64,000 nt of DNA, from the NCBI RefSeq assembly GCF_004912135.1, contig NZ_STGU01000003.1, positions 310,001 through 374,000 on the forward strand, given 5' to 3'. Position 1 is the first letter of the stretch; each line of letters opens with the position of its first letter. Below are positions 9,430-20,630 of this stretch, piece by piece. The position numbers were made by a program, and so were the translations under genes. Source of the stretch: Rhizobium rosettiformans W3 (GTDB taxonomy: Bacteria > Pseudomonadota > Alphaproteobacteria > Rhizobiales > Rhizobiaceae). A model generated the notes under the pieces. It searched no databases. It was given only the letters and a program-made list of their open reading frames with translations, and was not told the DNA's origin.

Positions 9430-9960
9430 ATGATGAAATTCAGCCATGCAGTCACCGGAGCAGCCATCCTTCTGGCGCTCGCGGGGTGCCAGCGTACATC
9501 CTATAGCAGCATGAACGCCGCCAACAGCGCCCTTCCGCCGCTGCAGGCGCAGCCCGTTCCATCCGTACAGTCCGGCCAGCTGCCGCCTCCGGGCAGCGCC
9601 GACCCGTCGCAGTTCCCGGCGGCTCCGGCCACGACCACGGCTGCTCTCGATCCGGCAGCCGGCGCGCCCGCGACCGCGCTTGATGTCACCAAGGAATCGA
9701 TGGTCGGCAACTGGCGCGTCCAGAGCGCCGGCACGAGCTGCGACATGTTCCTGACGCTCACCAATCTTGGCAGCGGCTCGCGTGGCGGTACGCGCGGCTG
9801 CGCCGGCGAGCTGACGACCATGGGGTCGTGGGAAGTGTCCGGCAAGGCCGTCGTGCTCAAGGACCGCAACGGCAACACGATCGGCAGCGTCTACAAGACG
9901 GCCGATGCGCGTTTCGACGGCAGCTCCGCCTCGGGGCAGCCGATCAGCCTGAGCCGCTGA
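9430..9960 (+). CDS. Omp19-like outer membrane lipoprotein (protease-inhibitor fold)
   Basis: A 176-residue lipoprotein. The lipobox LLALAGC places the lipidated Cys at residue 20. A Pro/Gln/Ala-rich linker (about residues 35-80) is followed by a domain of the AprI/Inh metalloprotease-inhibitor type: [34 protein letters not shown] and the C-terminus GQPISLSR. Layout and C-terminus match Brucella Omp19, which has been shown to inhibit proteases. ATGs at 9430 and 9433 are both possible. An ATATGG-N11-CCATAT inverted repeat at 9340-9362 lies in the upstream region and could be regulatory. Confidence 0.82.
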   Translation: MMKFSHAVTGAAILLALAGCQRTSYSSMNAANSALPPLQAQPVPSVQSGQLPPPGSADPSQFPAAPATTTAALDPAAGAPATALDVTKESMVGNWRVQSAGTSCDMFLTLTNLGSGSRGGTRGCAGELTTMGSWEVSGKAVVLKDRNGNTIGSVYKTADARFDGSSASGQPISLSR

Positions 9961-10020
9961 TCCCATTCTCATTCCTGCGGTGGCCCGCAAGGGGCCACCC
10001 TCCCGGCGGGACACCATTTC

Positions 10021-11196
10021 ATGCAGCCAATTCCTGACTACGGCTTGAGCGTCGCTGAGCAATTGCGCGCTATGACGGAGGCGGGGACGCTTCAGCCCGA
10101 CCGTTACCAGTTCGATGTGGCCGAGAAGCTCGATCGCATCCTGACAGAGCTGAAGGCGCGCAAGCCGGCGGCCAAGAAAAGTGCCCTAGGCTGGATGTTC
10201 GCCCGATCACGCAAGCCGGAAATTCCGATCAAGGGACTTTATGTCCATGGCAGTGTGGGTCGCGGCAAGACCATGCTGATGGACCTTTTCTTCAAGCTGG
10301 CGCCCGTCGAGCAGAAGCGCCGCGCCCATTTCCATGAATTCATGGCCGATGTGCATGGGCGCATCCATGCCCATCGCCAGAAACTCAAGGCCGGCGAGAC
10401 CAAGCAGGCGGATCCGGTGCCTCCGGTCGCCGCAGCCCTGCGCGAGGAGGCTCAACTCCTCTGCTTCGACGAATTCACCGTGACCGATATCGCGGATGCG
10501 ATGATCCTCGCCCGGCTCTTCACCGAGCTCTTTGCGCGCGGCTGCACGCTCGTTGCGACCTCGAATGTCGAGCCGGACAATCTCTACAAGGACGGCCTCA
10601 ATCGCGGGCTCTTCCTCCCCTTCGTGGATCTCCTGAAAAAGAACGTCCAGGTATCGACGCTGGATTCCCCGACCGATTATCGGCTGGAGAAGATGGAGAG
10701 CCTGCCGGTCTACATCGCGCCGCTCGACGACGCTCCCAAGATGATGGATATCGCCTGGCAACGCGTGACCGAGGGGGCTCCCGAGGCTCCCGTCTCGATC
10801 CAGATGAAAGGGCGGGTGATCGAAGTGTCCCGCGCGGCCAATCGATGCGCACGCTTCAGTTTCCGCGATCTTTGCGAGCGGCCGCTTGGCGCATCCGATT
10901 ATCTGGCGATTGCCAAGCGGTTCGACGTCGTCTTCGTCGAGAACATCCCGCATCTCGGTCCGGAGAAGCGCAACGAGACGAAACGCTTCATCATCCTCAT
11001 CGACGCGCTTTACGATGCGAGCGTTAGGCTTTTCGCCTCCGCCGTTGCCATGCCCGAGGCTCTGCTGACGGAGAAAAAGGGCACCGAAGGCTTCGAATTC
11101 GACCGCACAGTTTCGCGTCTTTTCGAGATGCGCAGCGCCGATTATCTGGAGCTGCATCAGTCAAAACGACAAAATCATGACGGCCAAGTGACATAA
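10021..11196 (+). CDS. zapE: ZapE/AFG1-family ATPase
   Basis: A 391-residue AAA-type ATPase. Walker A is GSVGRGKTML near residue 80, Walker B is LLCFDEFTVTDI near residue 155, and VATSNVEPDNLYKDGLNR is the sensor region typical of AFG1/ZapE. In E. coli ZapE acts at the Z-ring under stress; the mitochondrial relative AFG1/LACE1 is linked to respiratory-complex turnover. It is commonly next to mdh in rhizobia. A GGTGGCCC/GGGCCACC hairpin (9979-9999) precedes it but lacks a T tract. Confidence 0.92.
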   Translation: MQPIPDYGLSVAEQLRAMTEAGTLQPDRYQFDVAEKLDRILTELKARKPAAKKSALGWMFARSRKPEIPIKGLYVHGSVGRGKTMLMDLFFKLAPVEQKRRAHFHEFMADVHGRIHAHRQKLKAGETKQADPVPPVAAALREEAQLLCFDEFTVTDIADAMILARLFTELFARGCTLVATSNVEPDNLYKDGLNRGLFLPFVDLLKKNVQVSTLDSPTDYRLEKMESLPVYIAPLDDAPKMMDIAWQRVTEGAPEAPVSIQMKGRVIEVSRAANRCARFSFRDLCERPLGASDYLAIAKRFDVVFVENIPHLGPEKRNETKRFIILIDALYDASVRLFASAVAMPEALLTEKKGTEGFEFDRTVSRLFEMRSADYLELHQSKRQNHDGQVT

Positions 11197-11199
11197 TAT

Positions 11200-11226
11200 T
11201 TGACGTTTACGTAAGAATTTTATGTT
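11200..11226 (+). promoter_or_regulatory. Possible sigma70-like promoter upstream of mdh
   Basis: TTGACG at 11200-11205 and TATGTT at 11221-11226 with a 15-bp spacer, within the 161-bp gap between zapE and mdh. The spacer is short, so this is a weak candidate. Confidence 0.25.
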
Positions 11227-11273
11227 CTAACCGATTGAAATTGATACACCGAAAATTATCGTTTGCGATTTAG

Positions 11274-12320
<1,047 letters not shown>

Positions 12321-12363
12321 TTGCCACCAGCCCGACAGGGCGGCCCACAACAGGGACATGACA

Positions 12364-13557
<1,194 letters not shown>

Positions 13558-13575
13558 TCTCAAGGGACCTAACTG

Positions 13576-14478
13576 ATGTCTATTCTTGTAAACAAGAACA
13601 CCAAGGTCCTCGTGCAGGGCCTGACCGGCAAGACCGGTACCTTCCACACCGAACAGGCGCTTGCCTATTACGGCACGCAGATGGTCGGCGGTATCCATCC
13701 GAAGAAGGGTGGCGAAAACTGGACCGGCTCCAAGGGTGAAACCCTGCCGATCTTCGCGACCGTTGCCGAAGCCAAGGAAAAGACCGGTGCGGACGCATCC
13801 GTGATCTACGTTCCGCCGGCAGGGGCTGCTGACGCGATCATCGAGGCGATCGACGCCGAGATCCCGTTCATCACCTGCATCACCGAGGGTATCCCGGTCA
13901 TGGACATGGTGCGGGTCAAGGCCAAGCTCGACAAGTCCAAGTCGCGGCTGCTCGGCCCCAACTGCCCGGGCATCCTGACGCCGGAAGAATGCAAGATCGG
14001 CATCATGCCGGGCTCGATCTTCCGCAAGGGTTCGGTCGGTATCGTCTCGCGCTCGGGAACTCTGACCTATGAAGCGGTGTTCCAGACTTCGAACGAAGGC
14101 CTCGGCCAGACGACCGCCGTCGGTATCGGTGGCGACCCGGTCAAGGGAACCGAATTCATCGACGTGCTCGAGATGTTCCTGGCAGACCCGGAAACCACCT
14201 CGATCATCATGATCGGCGAAATCGGCGGTTCGGCTGAAGAAGATGCGGCGCAGTTCCTCATCGACGAAGCCAAGAAGGGCCGCAAGAAGCCGATGGCCGG
14301 CTTCATCGCGGGCCGTACGGCGCCGAAGGGCCGCACCATGGGCCATGCCGGTGCTGTCGTTTCCGGTGGCAAGGGCGATGCGGAATCGAAGATCGCCGCC
14401 ATGGAAGCCGCCGGCATCAAGGTTTCGCCTTCGCCGGCACGCCTGGGCAAGACCCTGGTCGAAGTCCTCAAGGGCTAA
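13576..14478 (+). CDS. sucD: Succinyl-CoA synthetase alpha subunit
   Basis: A 300-residue CoA-binding subunit opening [19 protein letters not shown]. The phosphohistidine is in [18 protein letters not shown], and [18 protein letters not shown] is the CoA-ligase signature. It lies 18 nt after sucC. Immediately downstream is a perfect 16-bp hairpin separating sucCD from sucAB. Confidence 0.98.
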   Translation: MSILVNKNTKVLVQGLTGKTGTFHTEQALAYYGTQMVGGIHPKKGGENWTGSKGETLPIFATVAEAKEKTGADASVIYVPPAGAADAIIEAIDAEIPFITCITEGIPVMDMVRVKAKLDKSKSRLLGPNCPGILTPEECKIGIMPGSIFRKGSVGIVSRSGTLTYEAVFQTSNEGLGQTTAVGIGGDPVKGTEFIDVLEMFLADPETTSIIMIGEIGGSAEEDAAQFLIDEAKKGRKKPMAGFIAGRTAPKGRTMGHAGAVVSGGKGDAESKIAAMEAAGIKVSPSPARLGKTLVEVLKG

Positions 14479-14496
14479 GACCTGACGAAAATCAAG

Positions 14497-14532
14497 CCAG
14501 GCGTAGGATTGGTCCTCCAATCCTACGCCTGG
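14497..14532. repeat. Perfect 16-bp hairpin between sucD and sucA
   Basis: Arms 14497-14512 and 14517-14532 are exact reverse complements with a TCCT tetraloop. There is no proper T tract after it, so it is less likely to be a simple terminator than an RNA-processing, 3'-stabilising or attenuating element between sucCD and sucAB. Confidence 0.7.
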
Positions 14533-14638
14533 ACTTCGCATCTTTAGGACGATTCGCTTTTTGCGATCGCGAGCGGCAGGCCGGGCATCCGGCCATCAAT
14601 TCAAGTCGGGAGGCGAGCCGAGACGCTCGCGAAACACA

Positions 14639-17635
14639 ATGGGTAGGCAAGAAGCCAACGAGCAGTTTCTGATCACGTCCTTCCTCGACGGATCGAATGC
14701 GGCCTATATCGAACAGCTTTACGCACGCTATCAGGAAGACCCTTCTTCGGTCTCCGACGAATGGCAGGCCTTCTTCAAGGCGCTCGCCGACAATCCCGGC
14801 GACGTGAAGAAGGCAGCCTCTGGCGCCTCCTGGAAGCGCAAGAACTGGCCGATCGCCGAAGGCGGTGATCTCGTCAACGCGCTCGACGGCAACTGGGGCG
14901 TGGTCGAGAAGGCCATCGAGAAGAAGGTTCAGGCCAAGGCCGAAGCGACCGCCGCTTCCACGGGCAAGCCGGTTTCCGAAGCCGAAGTGCTGCAGGCAAC
15001 CCGTGATAGCGTTCGCGCCATCATGATGATCCGCGCCTATCGCATGCGCGGTCACCTGCATGCCAAGCTCGACCCGCTCGGTCTCGCCGCTCCGGTCGAC
15101 GACTACAACGAACTGTCCCCGACCGCTTACGGCTTCACCGAAGCCGATTACGGCCGCAAGATCTTCATCGACAACGTGTTGGGTCTGGAATACGCCACGA
15201 TCCCGCAGATGCTCGACATCCTGCAGCGCACTTATTGCTCGACGCTCGGCGTCGAGTTCATGCATATCTCTAATCCGGAAGAAAAGGCCTGGATCCAGGA
15301 GCGCATCGAGGGCCCGGGCAAGGGCGTCGAGTTCACGCCGAACGGCAAGAAGGCCATCCTGCAGAAGCTGATCGAGGCAGAGGGCTTCGAGCAGTTCATC
15401 GACGTCAAGTACAAGGGCACCAAGCGCTTCGGTCTCGACGGCGGTGAATCGCTGATCCCGGCACTCGAGCAGATCATCAAGCGCGGCGGCCAGGAAGGCA
15501 TGGAAGAGATCGTTCTCGGCATGGCCCATCGCGGCCGCCTGAACGTTCTGTCCCAGGTCATGGGCAAGCCGCATCGCGCGATCTTCCACGAGTTCAAGGG
15601 CGGTTCGTTCAAGCCCGACGAAGTCGAAGGCTCGGGCGACGTGAAGTACCACCTCGGCGCGTCCTCCGACCGCGAATTCGATGGCAACAAGGTACACCTG
15701 TCGCTGACGGCAAACCCGTCGCACCTGGAAATCGTCAACCCTGTCGTCATGGGCAAGGCCCGTGCCAAGCAGGACCAGATTGCCAAGGCCTGGGAAGGCG
15801 ACGTTATTCCGCTCAAGGAGCGCGCGAAAGTTCTGCCGCTGCTTCTGCACGGTGATGCGGCCTTTGCCGGTCAGGGCGTCGTTGCCGAAATCCTCGGTCT
15901 CTCCGGCCTGCGCGGTCACCGCGTTGCCGGCACCATGCACTTCATCATCAACAACCAGATCGGCTTCACCACCAATCCGGCCTTCTCGCGCTCGTCGCCT
16001 TATCCGTCCGACGTCGCCAAGATGATCGAAGCGCCGATCTTCCACGTAAACGGTGACGATCCGGAAGCCGTCGTCTACGCGGCCAAGGTTGCCACCGAAT
16101 ACCGGATGAAGTTCCACAAGCCTGTCGTCGTCGACATGTTCTGCTATCGCCGCTTCGGTCACAACGAAGGCGATGAGCCGAGCTTCACCCAGCCGAAGAT
16201 GTACAAGGAAATCCGCGCCCACAAGACGGTCGTTCAGCTCTATGGGGAACGTCTGATCGCGGAAGGCCTGATCTCGGAAGGCGAACTCGAGAAGATGAAG
16301 GCCGACTGGCGCGCGCATCTCGAGCAGGAGTTCGAGGCCGGCCAGAGCTACAAGCCGAACAAGGCCGACTGGCTCGATGGTGCCTGGTCGGGTCTGCGCA
16401 CTGCCGACAATGCCGACGAGCAGCGTCGCGGCAAAACCGCCGTGCCGATGAAGCAGCTGAAGGAAATCGGCCGCAAGCTGTCGACCATTCCGGAAGGCTT
16501 CAAGGCACATCGCACCATCCAGCGCTTCATGGAAAACCGCTCGCAGATGATCGAGACCGGCGAAGGCATCGACTGGGCGATGGGCGAAGCCCTTGCTTTC
16601 GGTTCGCTTGCCGTCGAAGGCCACAAGATCCGTCTGTCCGGCCAGGATTGCGAACGCGGCACCTTCTCGCAGCGCCACTCGGTTCTCTACGATCAGGAGA
16701 CCGAAGAGCGTTACATCCCGCTTGCCAATCTCGCTCCGAACCAGGCGCGCTACGAAGTCATCAACTCGATGCTGTCCGAAGAAGCCGTGCTCGGTTTCGA
16801 ATACGGCTATTCGCTCGCCCGTCCGAACGCGCTGACGCTCTGGGAAGCCCAGTTCGGCGACTTCGCCAACGGTGCACAGGTCGTCTTCGACCAGTTCATC
16901 TCGTCGGGCGAACGCAAGTGGCTGCGCATGTCCGGTCTCGTCTGCCTTCTGCCGCATGGCTATGAAGGTCAGGGTCCGGAACACTCGTCTGCCCGCCTCG
17001 AGCGTTGGCTGCAGATGTGTGCAGAAGACAATATGCAGGTCGCCAACGTCACGACGCCGGCGAACTACTTCCACATCCTGCGCCGTCAGATGAAGCGCGA
17101 CTTCCGCAAGCCGCTGATCATGATGACGCCGAAGTCGCTGCTGCGTCACAAGCGCGCCACGTCGAGCCTTGCCGAAATGGCCGGCGAAAGCTCGTTCCAC
17201 CGCCTGCTGTGGGACGATGCCGAGGTCATCAAGGACGGCCCGATCAAGCTGCAGAAGGATGCGAAGATCCGTCGCGTCGTGATGTGCACGGGCAAGGTCT
17301 ACTACGACCTGCTCGAAGAGCGCGAAAAGCGCGGCATCGACGACATCTACCTGCTGCGCATCGAACAGCTCTATCCGTTCCCGGCCAAGGCGCTCATCAA
17401 CGAGCTCTCGCGCTTCCGCAATGCGGAGATGGTCTGGTGCCAGGAAGAGCCGAAGAACATGGGCGCCTGGTCGTTCATCGATCCCTATCTGGAATGGGTG
17501 CTTGCCCATATCGACGCAAAGTACCAGCGGGTGCGCTACACCGGCCGTCCGGCCGCTGCCTCGCCGGCAACCGGCCTGATGTCCAAGCACCTCGCCCAGC
17601 TCGAAGCCTTCCTCGAGGACGCTCTGGGCGGTTGA
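14639..17635 (+). CDS. sucA: 2-oxoglutarate dehydrogenase E1 component
   Basis: A 998-residue thiamine-diphosphate enzyme opening MGRQEANEQFLITSFLDGSN, matching rhizobial SucA. It decarboxylates 2-oxoglutarate and passes the succinyl group to SucB. Seen: GMAHRGRLNVLSQVMGKP, the ThDP motif region HGDAAFAGQGVVAE, and INNQIGFTTNP. The frame extends upstream to 14561 from a TTG, but only the ATG at 14639 matches the family. No strong ribosome-binding site is close; GGGAGG lies about 25 nt upstream. Confidence 0.97.
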   Translation: MGRQEANEQFLITSFLDGSNAAYIEQLYARYQEDPSSVSDEWQAFFKALADNPGDVKKAASGASWKRKNWPIAEGGDLVNALDGNWGVVEKAIEKKVQAKAEATAASTGKPVSEAEVLQATRDSVRAIMMIRAYRMRGHLHAKLDPLGLAAPVDDYNELSPTAYGFTEADYGRKIFIDNVLGLEYATIPQMLDILQRTYCSTLGVEFMHISNPEEKAWIQERIEGPGKGVEFTPNGKKAILQKLIEAEGFEQFIDVKYKGTKRFGLDGGESLIPALEQIIKRGGQEGMEEIVLGMAHRGRLNVLSQVMGKPHRAIFHEFKGGSFKPDEVEGSGDVKYHLGASSDREFDGNKVHLSLTANPSHLEIVNPVVMGKARAKQDQIAKAWEGDVIPLKERAKVLPLLLHGDAAFAGQGVVAEILGLSGLRGHRVAGTMHFIINNQIGFTTNPAFSRSSPYPSDVAKMIEAPIFHVNGDDPEAVVYAAKVATEYRMKFHKPVVVDMFCYRRFGHNEGDEPSFTQPKMYKEIRAHKTVVQLYGERLIAEGLISEGELEKMKADWRAHLEQEFEAGQSYKPNKADWLDGAWSGLRTADNADEQRRGKTAVPMKQLKEIGRKLSTIPEGFKAHRTIQRFMENRSQMIETGEGIDWAMGEALAFGSLAVEGHKIRLSGQDCERGTFSQRHSVLYDQETEERYIPLANLAPNQARYEVINSMLSEEAVLGFEYGYSLARPNALTLWEAQFGDFANGAQVVFDQFISSGERKWLRMSGLVCLLPHGYEGQGPEHSSARLERWLQMCAEDNMQVANVTTPANYFHILRRQMKRDFRKPLIMMTPKSLLRHKRATSSLAEMAGESSFHRLLWDDAEVIKDGPIKLQKDAKIRRVVMCTGKVYYDLLEEREKRGIDDIYLLRIEQLYPFPAKALINELSRFRNAEMVWCQEEPKNMGAWSFIDPYLEWVLAHIDAKYQRVRYTGRPAAASPATGLMSKHLAQLEAFLEDALGG

Positions 17636-17692
17636 TCCGCCCAGACTACTCCCCGCAGACCGTAACGTTCTCTGACCAACGGAATTGAGATC

Positions 17693-18931
17693 ATGGCCAC
17701 TGAAATCCGCGTACCCACCCTCGGCGAATCCGTCAGCGAAGCCACCATCGGCACCTGGTTCAAGAAGGTCGGTGACACCGTGAAGGCTGACGAGCCGCTC
17801 GTCGAACTGGAAACCGACAAGGTGACCGTCGAAGTCCCGTCGCCTGCCTCGGGCGTTCTGACCGAAATCGTTGCCCAGAACGGCGAGACTGTCGGTCTCG
17901 GCGCGCTGCTCGGCCAGATCGCCGAAGGCGCTGCGGGCTCCGCCGGCGCCGCTGCACCTGCTCCGGCCGCCGCACCGGCTCCGGCTGCTGCGCCCGCTCC
18001 GGCAGCCGCCGCTCCGTCCGCCCCTGCTGCCGCTTCGTCCATGCCGGCTGCTCCGGCTGCTGCCAAGCTCGCTGCCGACAACAACATCTCCACGTCCGAC
18101 GTCGACGGCTCCGGCAAGCGCGGTCAGGTCCTGAAGGGTGACGTGCTCGCCGCCATCGCCAAGGGTCCCGCCGCACCGGCTCCGGCCGCCGCTCCGGCTG
18201 CACCGCGTCCGGCCTCTTCGGCTGACGACGCCTCGCGCGAAGAGCGCGTGAAGATGACCCGTCTGCGCCAGACGATCGCCAAGCGCCTCAAGGACGCCCA
18301 GAACACGGCCGCCATGCTCACCACCTATAACGAGGTGGACATGAAGGCCGTCATGGACCTGCGCAACCGCTACAAGGACATCTTCGAGAAGAAGCATGGC
18401 GTGAAGCTCGGCTTCATGGGCTTCTTCACCAAGGCCGTCACGCATGCGCTGAAGGAACTGCCGGCTGTCAACGCCGAAATCGACGGCACCGACATCATCT
18501 ACAAGAACTACTGCCATGTCGGCGTTGCCGTCGGCACGGACAAGGGTCTCGTGGTTCCGGTCGTGCGCGATGCCGACCAGATGTCGATCGCCGAAATCGA
18601 AAAGGAAATCGGTCGCCTCGGCAAGGCTGCCCGTGACGGTCAGCTGTCGATGGCCGACATGCAGGGCGGTACCTTCACCATCTCGAACGGTGGCGTCTAC
18701 GGTTCGCTGATGTCGTCGCCGATCCTGAACGCCCCGCAGTCGGGTATCCTCGGCATGCACAAGATCCAGGAGCGTCCGGTCGTCGTCGGTGGCCAGATCG
18801 TCATCCGTCCGATGATGTATCTCGCGCTCTCCTACGATCACCGCATCGTCGACGGCAAGGAAGCCGTTACCTTCCTCGTTCGCGTCAAGGAAAGCCTTGA
18901 GGATCCGGAACGTCTGGTTCTCGACCTCTAA
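17693..18931 (+). CDS. sucB: Dihydrolipoyl succinyltransferase (2-oxoglutarate dehydrogenase E2)
   Basis: A 412-residue E2 subunit. The N-terminal lipoyl domain has the lipoylated lysine K43 in [12 protein letters not shown] long Ala/Pro linker (about residues 83-125), the E3/E1-binding domain ([20 protein letters not shown]) and a second Ala/Pro linker follow. The catalytic domain ends with the motif [14 protein letters not shown] single lipoyl domain is normal for SucB. It lies 57 nt after sucA. Confidence 0.97.
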   Translation: MATEIRVPTLGESVSEATIGTWFKKVGDTVKADEPLVELETDKVTVEVPSPASGVLTEIVAQNGETVGLGALLGQIAEGAAGSAGAAAPAPAAAPAPAAAPAPAAAAPSAPAAASSMPAAPAAAKLAADNNISTSDVDGSGKRGQVLKGDVLAAIAKGPAAPAPAAAPAAPRPASSADDASREERVKMTRLRQTIAKRLKDAQNTAAMLTTYNEVDMKAVMDLRNRYKDIFEKKHGVKLGFMGFFTKAVTHALKELPAVNAEIDGTDIIYKNYCHVGVAVGTDKGLVVPVVRDADQMSIAEIEKEIGRLGKAARDGQLSMADMQGGTFTISNGGVYGSLMSSPILNAPQSGILGMHKIQERPVVVGGQIVIRPMMYLALSYDHRIVDGKEAVTFLVRVKESLEDPERLVLDL

Positions 18932-18943
18932 GGAGACTTCACA

Positions 18944-19357
18944 ATGGAGCCGGTTTCCGCTTCCGCCTCTCCGCTTGTCCTGCTCCTCGCCTGGAGCGTA
19001 GTTCTGCTTGTCGCGCATGTCCTTCTGCAGGGCATGCTCGCCACCAAGGAGTTGGGCACGGAGTGGAATGCCGGCCCGCGTGATGAAGGCAAACAGCCGG
19101 CGGGCAAGCTCGCCGGCCGTGCCGCGCGCGCGTCCTCGAATTTCCGCGAAACCTATCCGGCCTTCATCGCACTGGCCGCCGGGCTGCTGTTTACCGGCGA
19201 AGTCTCCGGTCTCGGACTGACCGGCGCGATCATCTGGTTCGTCGGACGCATCGTCTACTACCCGCTCTATCTCGCCGGCATTCCCTATATCCGCTCGCTC
19301 GTCTGGCTCGGTGCCATGGCCGGCCTCGGCCTCATGTTCCTCGCGCTGGCGTTTTGA
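18944..19357 (+). CDS. MAPEG family membrane protein
   Basis: A 137-residue protein with about four transmembrane helices and a loop containing the MAPEG-type segment SNFRETYPAFIALA (compare the RxxxNxxE/P region of eicosanoid/glutathione-metabolism membrane proteins). In rhizobia this gene commonly lies between sucB and lpdA; its substrate is unknown. It follows sucB by 12 nt with its own ribosome-binding site (AGGAGA), so it is probably co-transcribed. Confidence 0.85.
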   Translation: MEPVSASASPLVLLLAWSVVLLVAHVLLQGMLATKELGTEWNAGPRDEGKQPAGKLAGRAARASSNFRETYPAFIALAAGLLFTGEVSGLGLTGAIIWFVGRIVYYPLYLAGIPYIRSLVWLGAMAGLGLMFLALAF

Positions 19358-19365
19358 GGTGCGGG

Positions 19366-19860
19366 ATGGGCGCGTCTTCAAGGGCAATAATACTTCTGGC
19401 AGCGCTCGCGCTCGCTGACGCGGCCTTCGCCGCCAATTGCCCGATCGAGAAGACGACTTATCGCGAAGCCGAAACCGGCGTCGAACTCGTGTTCTCGGCG
19501 GCGAGCGGCGAGAATACGCCTGTCAGCCACGGCTTCCGCAGCGAGATCGGCTCCTTCAAGCTCGATGGCCATGTCATGTTCGACCCCGAGATCGAACGGC
19601 CGGTGGCGATGCTGATGAACAACTGCCCCGAGGGTGACGTGACGGGCGCGGATATCGCCGCCTGCACCATCTGGAAGGGCATCGTCTACGGCATCGACGA
19701 AAAGACCGGCCACGTGGACCTTCTGCCGCCGGAAGGCGCCGACGCGCCGGACGCCATTCTCCTGCCCGGCCTCGGGCCGGCTGTCCTGTCCTCCGTGATC
19801 GGCAAGGGCATGGAGGCAGCGCCCTGGGATGTCTTCGAGTTCAAGGGATGTGCAGCATGA
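19366..19860 (+). CDS. Periplasmic protein of unknown function
   Basis: A 164-residue protein with an N-terminal signal peptide (IILLAALALADAAFA, cleavage near AFA-AN). The mature part has four cysteines (NCPIEK, NNCPEG, ACTIW, KGCAA), likely two disulfides in the periplasm. The ATG at 19366 is preceded by GAGGT five nt upstream, favouring it over an earlier TTG. It follows the MAPEG gene by 8 nt, and its stop overlaps the SDR gene start (ATGA). No family recognised. Confidence 0.75.
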   Translation: MGASSRAIILLAALALADAAFAANCPIEKTTYREAETGVELVFSAASGENTPVSHGFRSEIGSFKLDGHVMFDPEIERPVAMLMNNCPEGDVTGADIAACTIWKGIVYGIDEKTGHVDLLPPEGADAPDAILLPGLGPAVLSSVIGKGMEAAPWDVFEFKGCAA

Positions 19861-20606
19861 GCCAGCGTCCCCTCGTTCTCGTCACCGGCGGCAGCCGCGG
19901 AATCGGTGCCGCCGTCTGCCGCAAGGCCGCCGCACAGGGTTATGACCTGATCGTCAACTACCGCTCGGACCAGTCGGCTGCAGAAGCCGTCGCCGCCGAT
20001 TGCCGGGCGCAGGGTGCCAGGGCCGAGATCGTCCAGGGCGATACGGGCACGGAAGAGGGTGTCGCCGCCATCTTTGCCGCTGTCGATCGTCTTGGGCCGC
20101 TTCATGGTCTCGTCAACAATGCCGGTGTGGTGGATGTCACGGCGCGGGTCGATGAATTCGACCGCGCGCGGCTCGACCGCATCTTTGCCATCAACGTGAT
20201 CGGCAAGATCCGCTGCGCCACGGAGGCGGTGAAGCGGATGTCGACGAAGCATGGCGGGCAGGGCGGTGTCATCGTCAACCTGTCCTCCATCGCAGCCGTG
20301 CTCGGAGCGCCCGGGCAATATGTCGACTATGCCGCTGCCAAGGGTGCTGTCGACACGTTCACCCTTGGGCTTGCGCGTGAAGTCGCAACGGAAGGTGTTC
20401 GGGTCAATGCTATCAGGCCCGGCATCATCGATACCGAAATCCACGCATCGGGCGGCCTGCCGAACCGCGCTCGCGACCTCGCGCCGATCGTTCCGATGCA
20501 AAGGCCCGGGACGGCGGACGAAGTGGCCGACAGCGTTCTTTATCTCCTCTCGCCTCAGGCATCCTATGTGACGGGTGCCATCTTGAATGTCAGCGGCGGT
20601 CGATAA
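19857..20606 (+). CDS. Short-chain dehydrogenase/reductase
   Basis: A 249-residue classical SDR. The NAD(P) motif is VTGGSRGIGAAV; NNAG is in VNNAGVVD; the catalytic Ser and YxxxK are in VNLSSIAA and YVDYAAAKGAVD. Ends with VTGAILNVSGGR, typical of FabG/glucose-dehydrogenase-like SDRs. Substrate unknown. It is coupled to the upstream periplasmic gene by a 4-bp overlap and sits 24 nt before lpdA. An ATG three codons earlier (19848) is also possible. Confidence 0.88.
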   Translation: MSQRPLVLVTGGSRGIGAAVCRKAAAQGYDLIVNYRSDQSAAEAVAADCRAQGARAEIVQGDTGTEEGVAAIFAAVDRLGPLHGLVNNAGVVDVTARVDEFDRARLDRIFAINVIGKIRCATEAVKRMSTKHGGQGGVIVNLSSIAAVLGAPGQYVDYAAAKGAVDTFTLGLAREVATEGVRVNAIRPGIIDTEIHASGGLPNRARDLAPIVPMQRPGTADEVADSVLYLLSPQASYVTGAILNVSGGR

Positions 20607-20630
20607 CCGTCGAAAACGAAGGAAGCTCCC

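Noticed and set aside
9979..9999. Hairpin after omp19 as an intrinsic terminator
   Set aside because: The stem GGTGGCCC/GGGCCACC is perfect, but no T tract follows; it is noted only in the zapE entry.
14492..19387. A 1631-codon open frame antisense to sucA and sucB
   Set aside because: It is a high-GC shadow of strongly codon-biased genes; the protein has low-complexity Arg/Gly/Ser stretches, no recognised domain, and both sense genes are certain.
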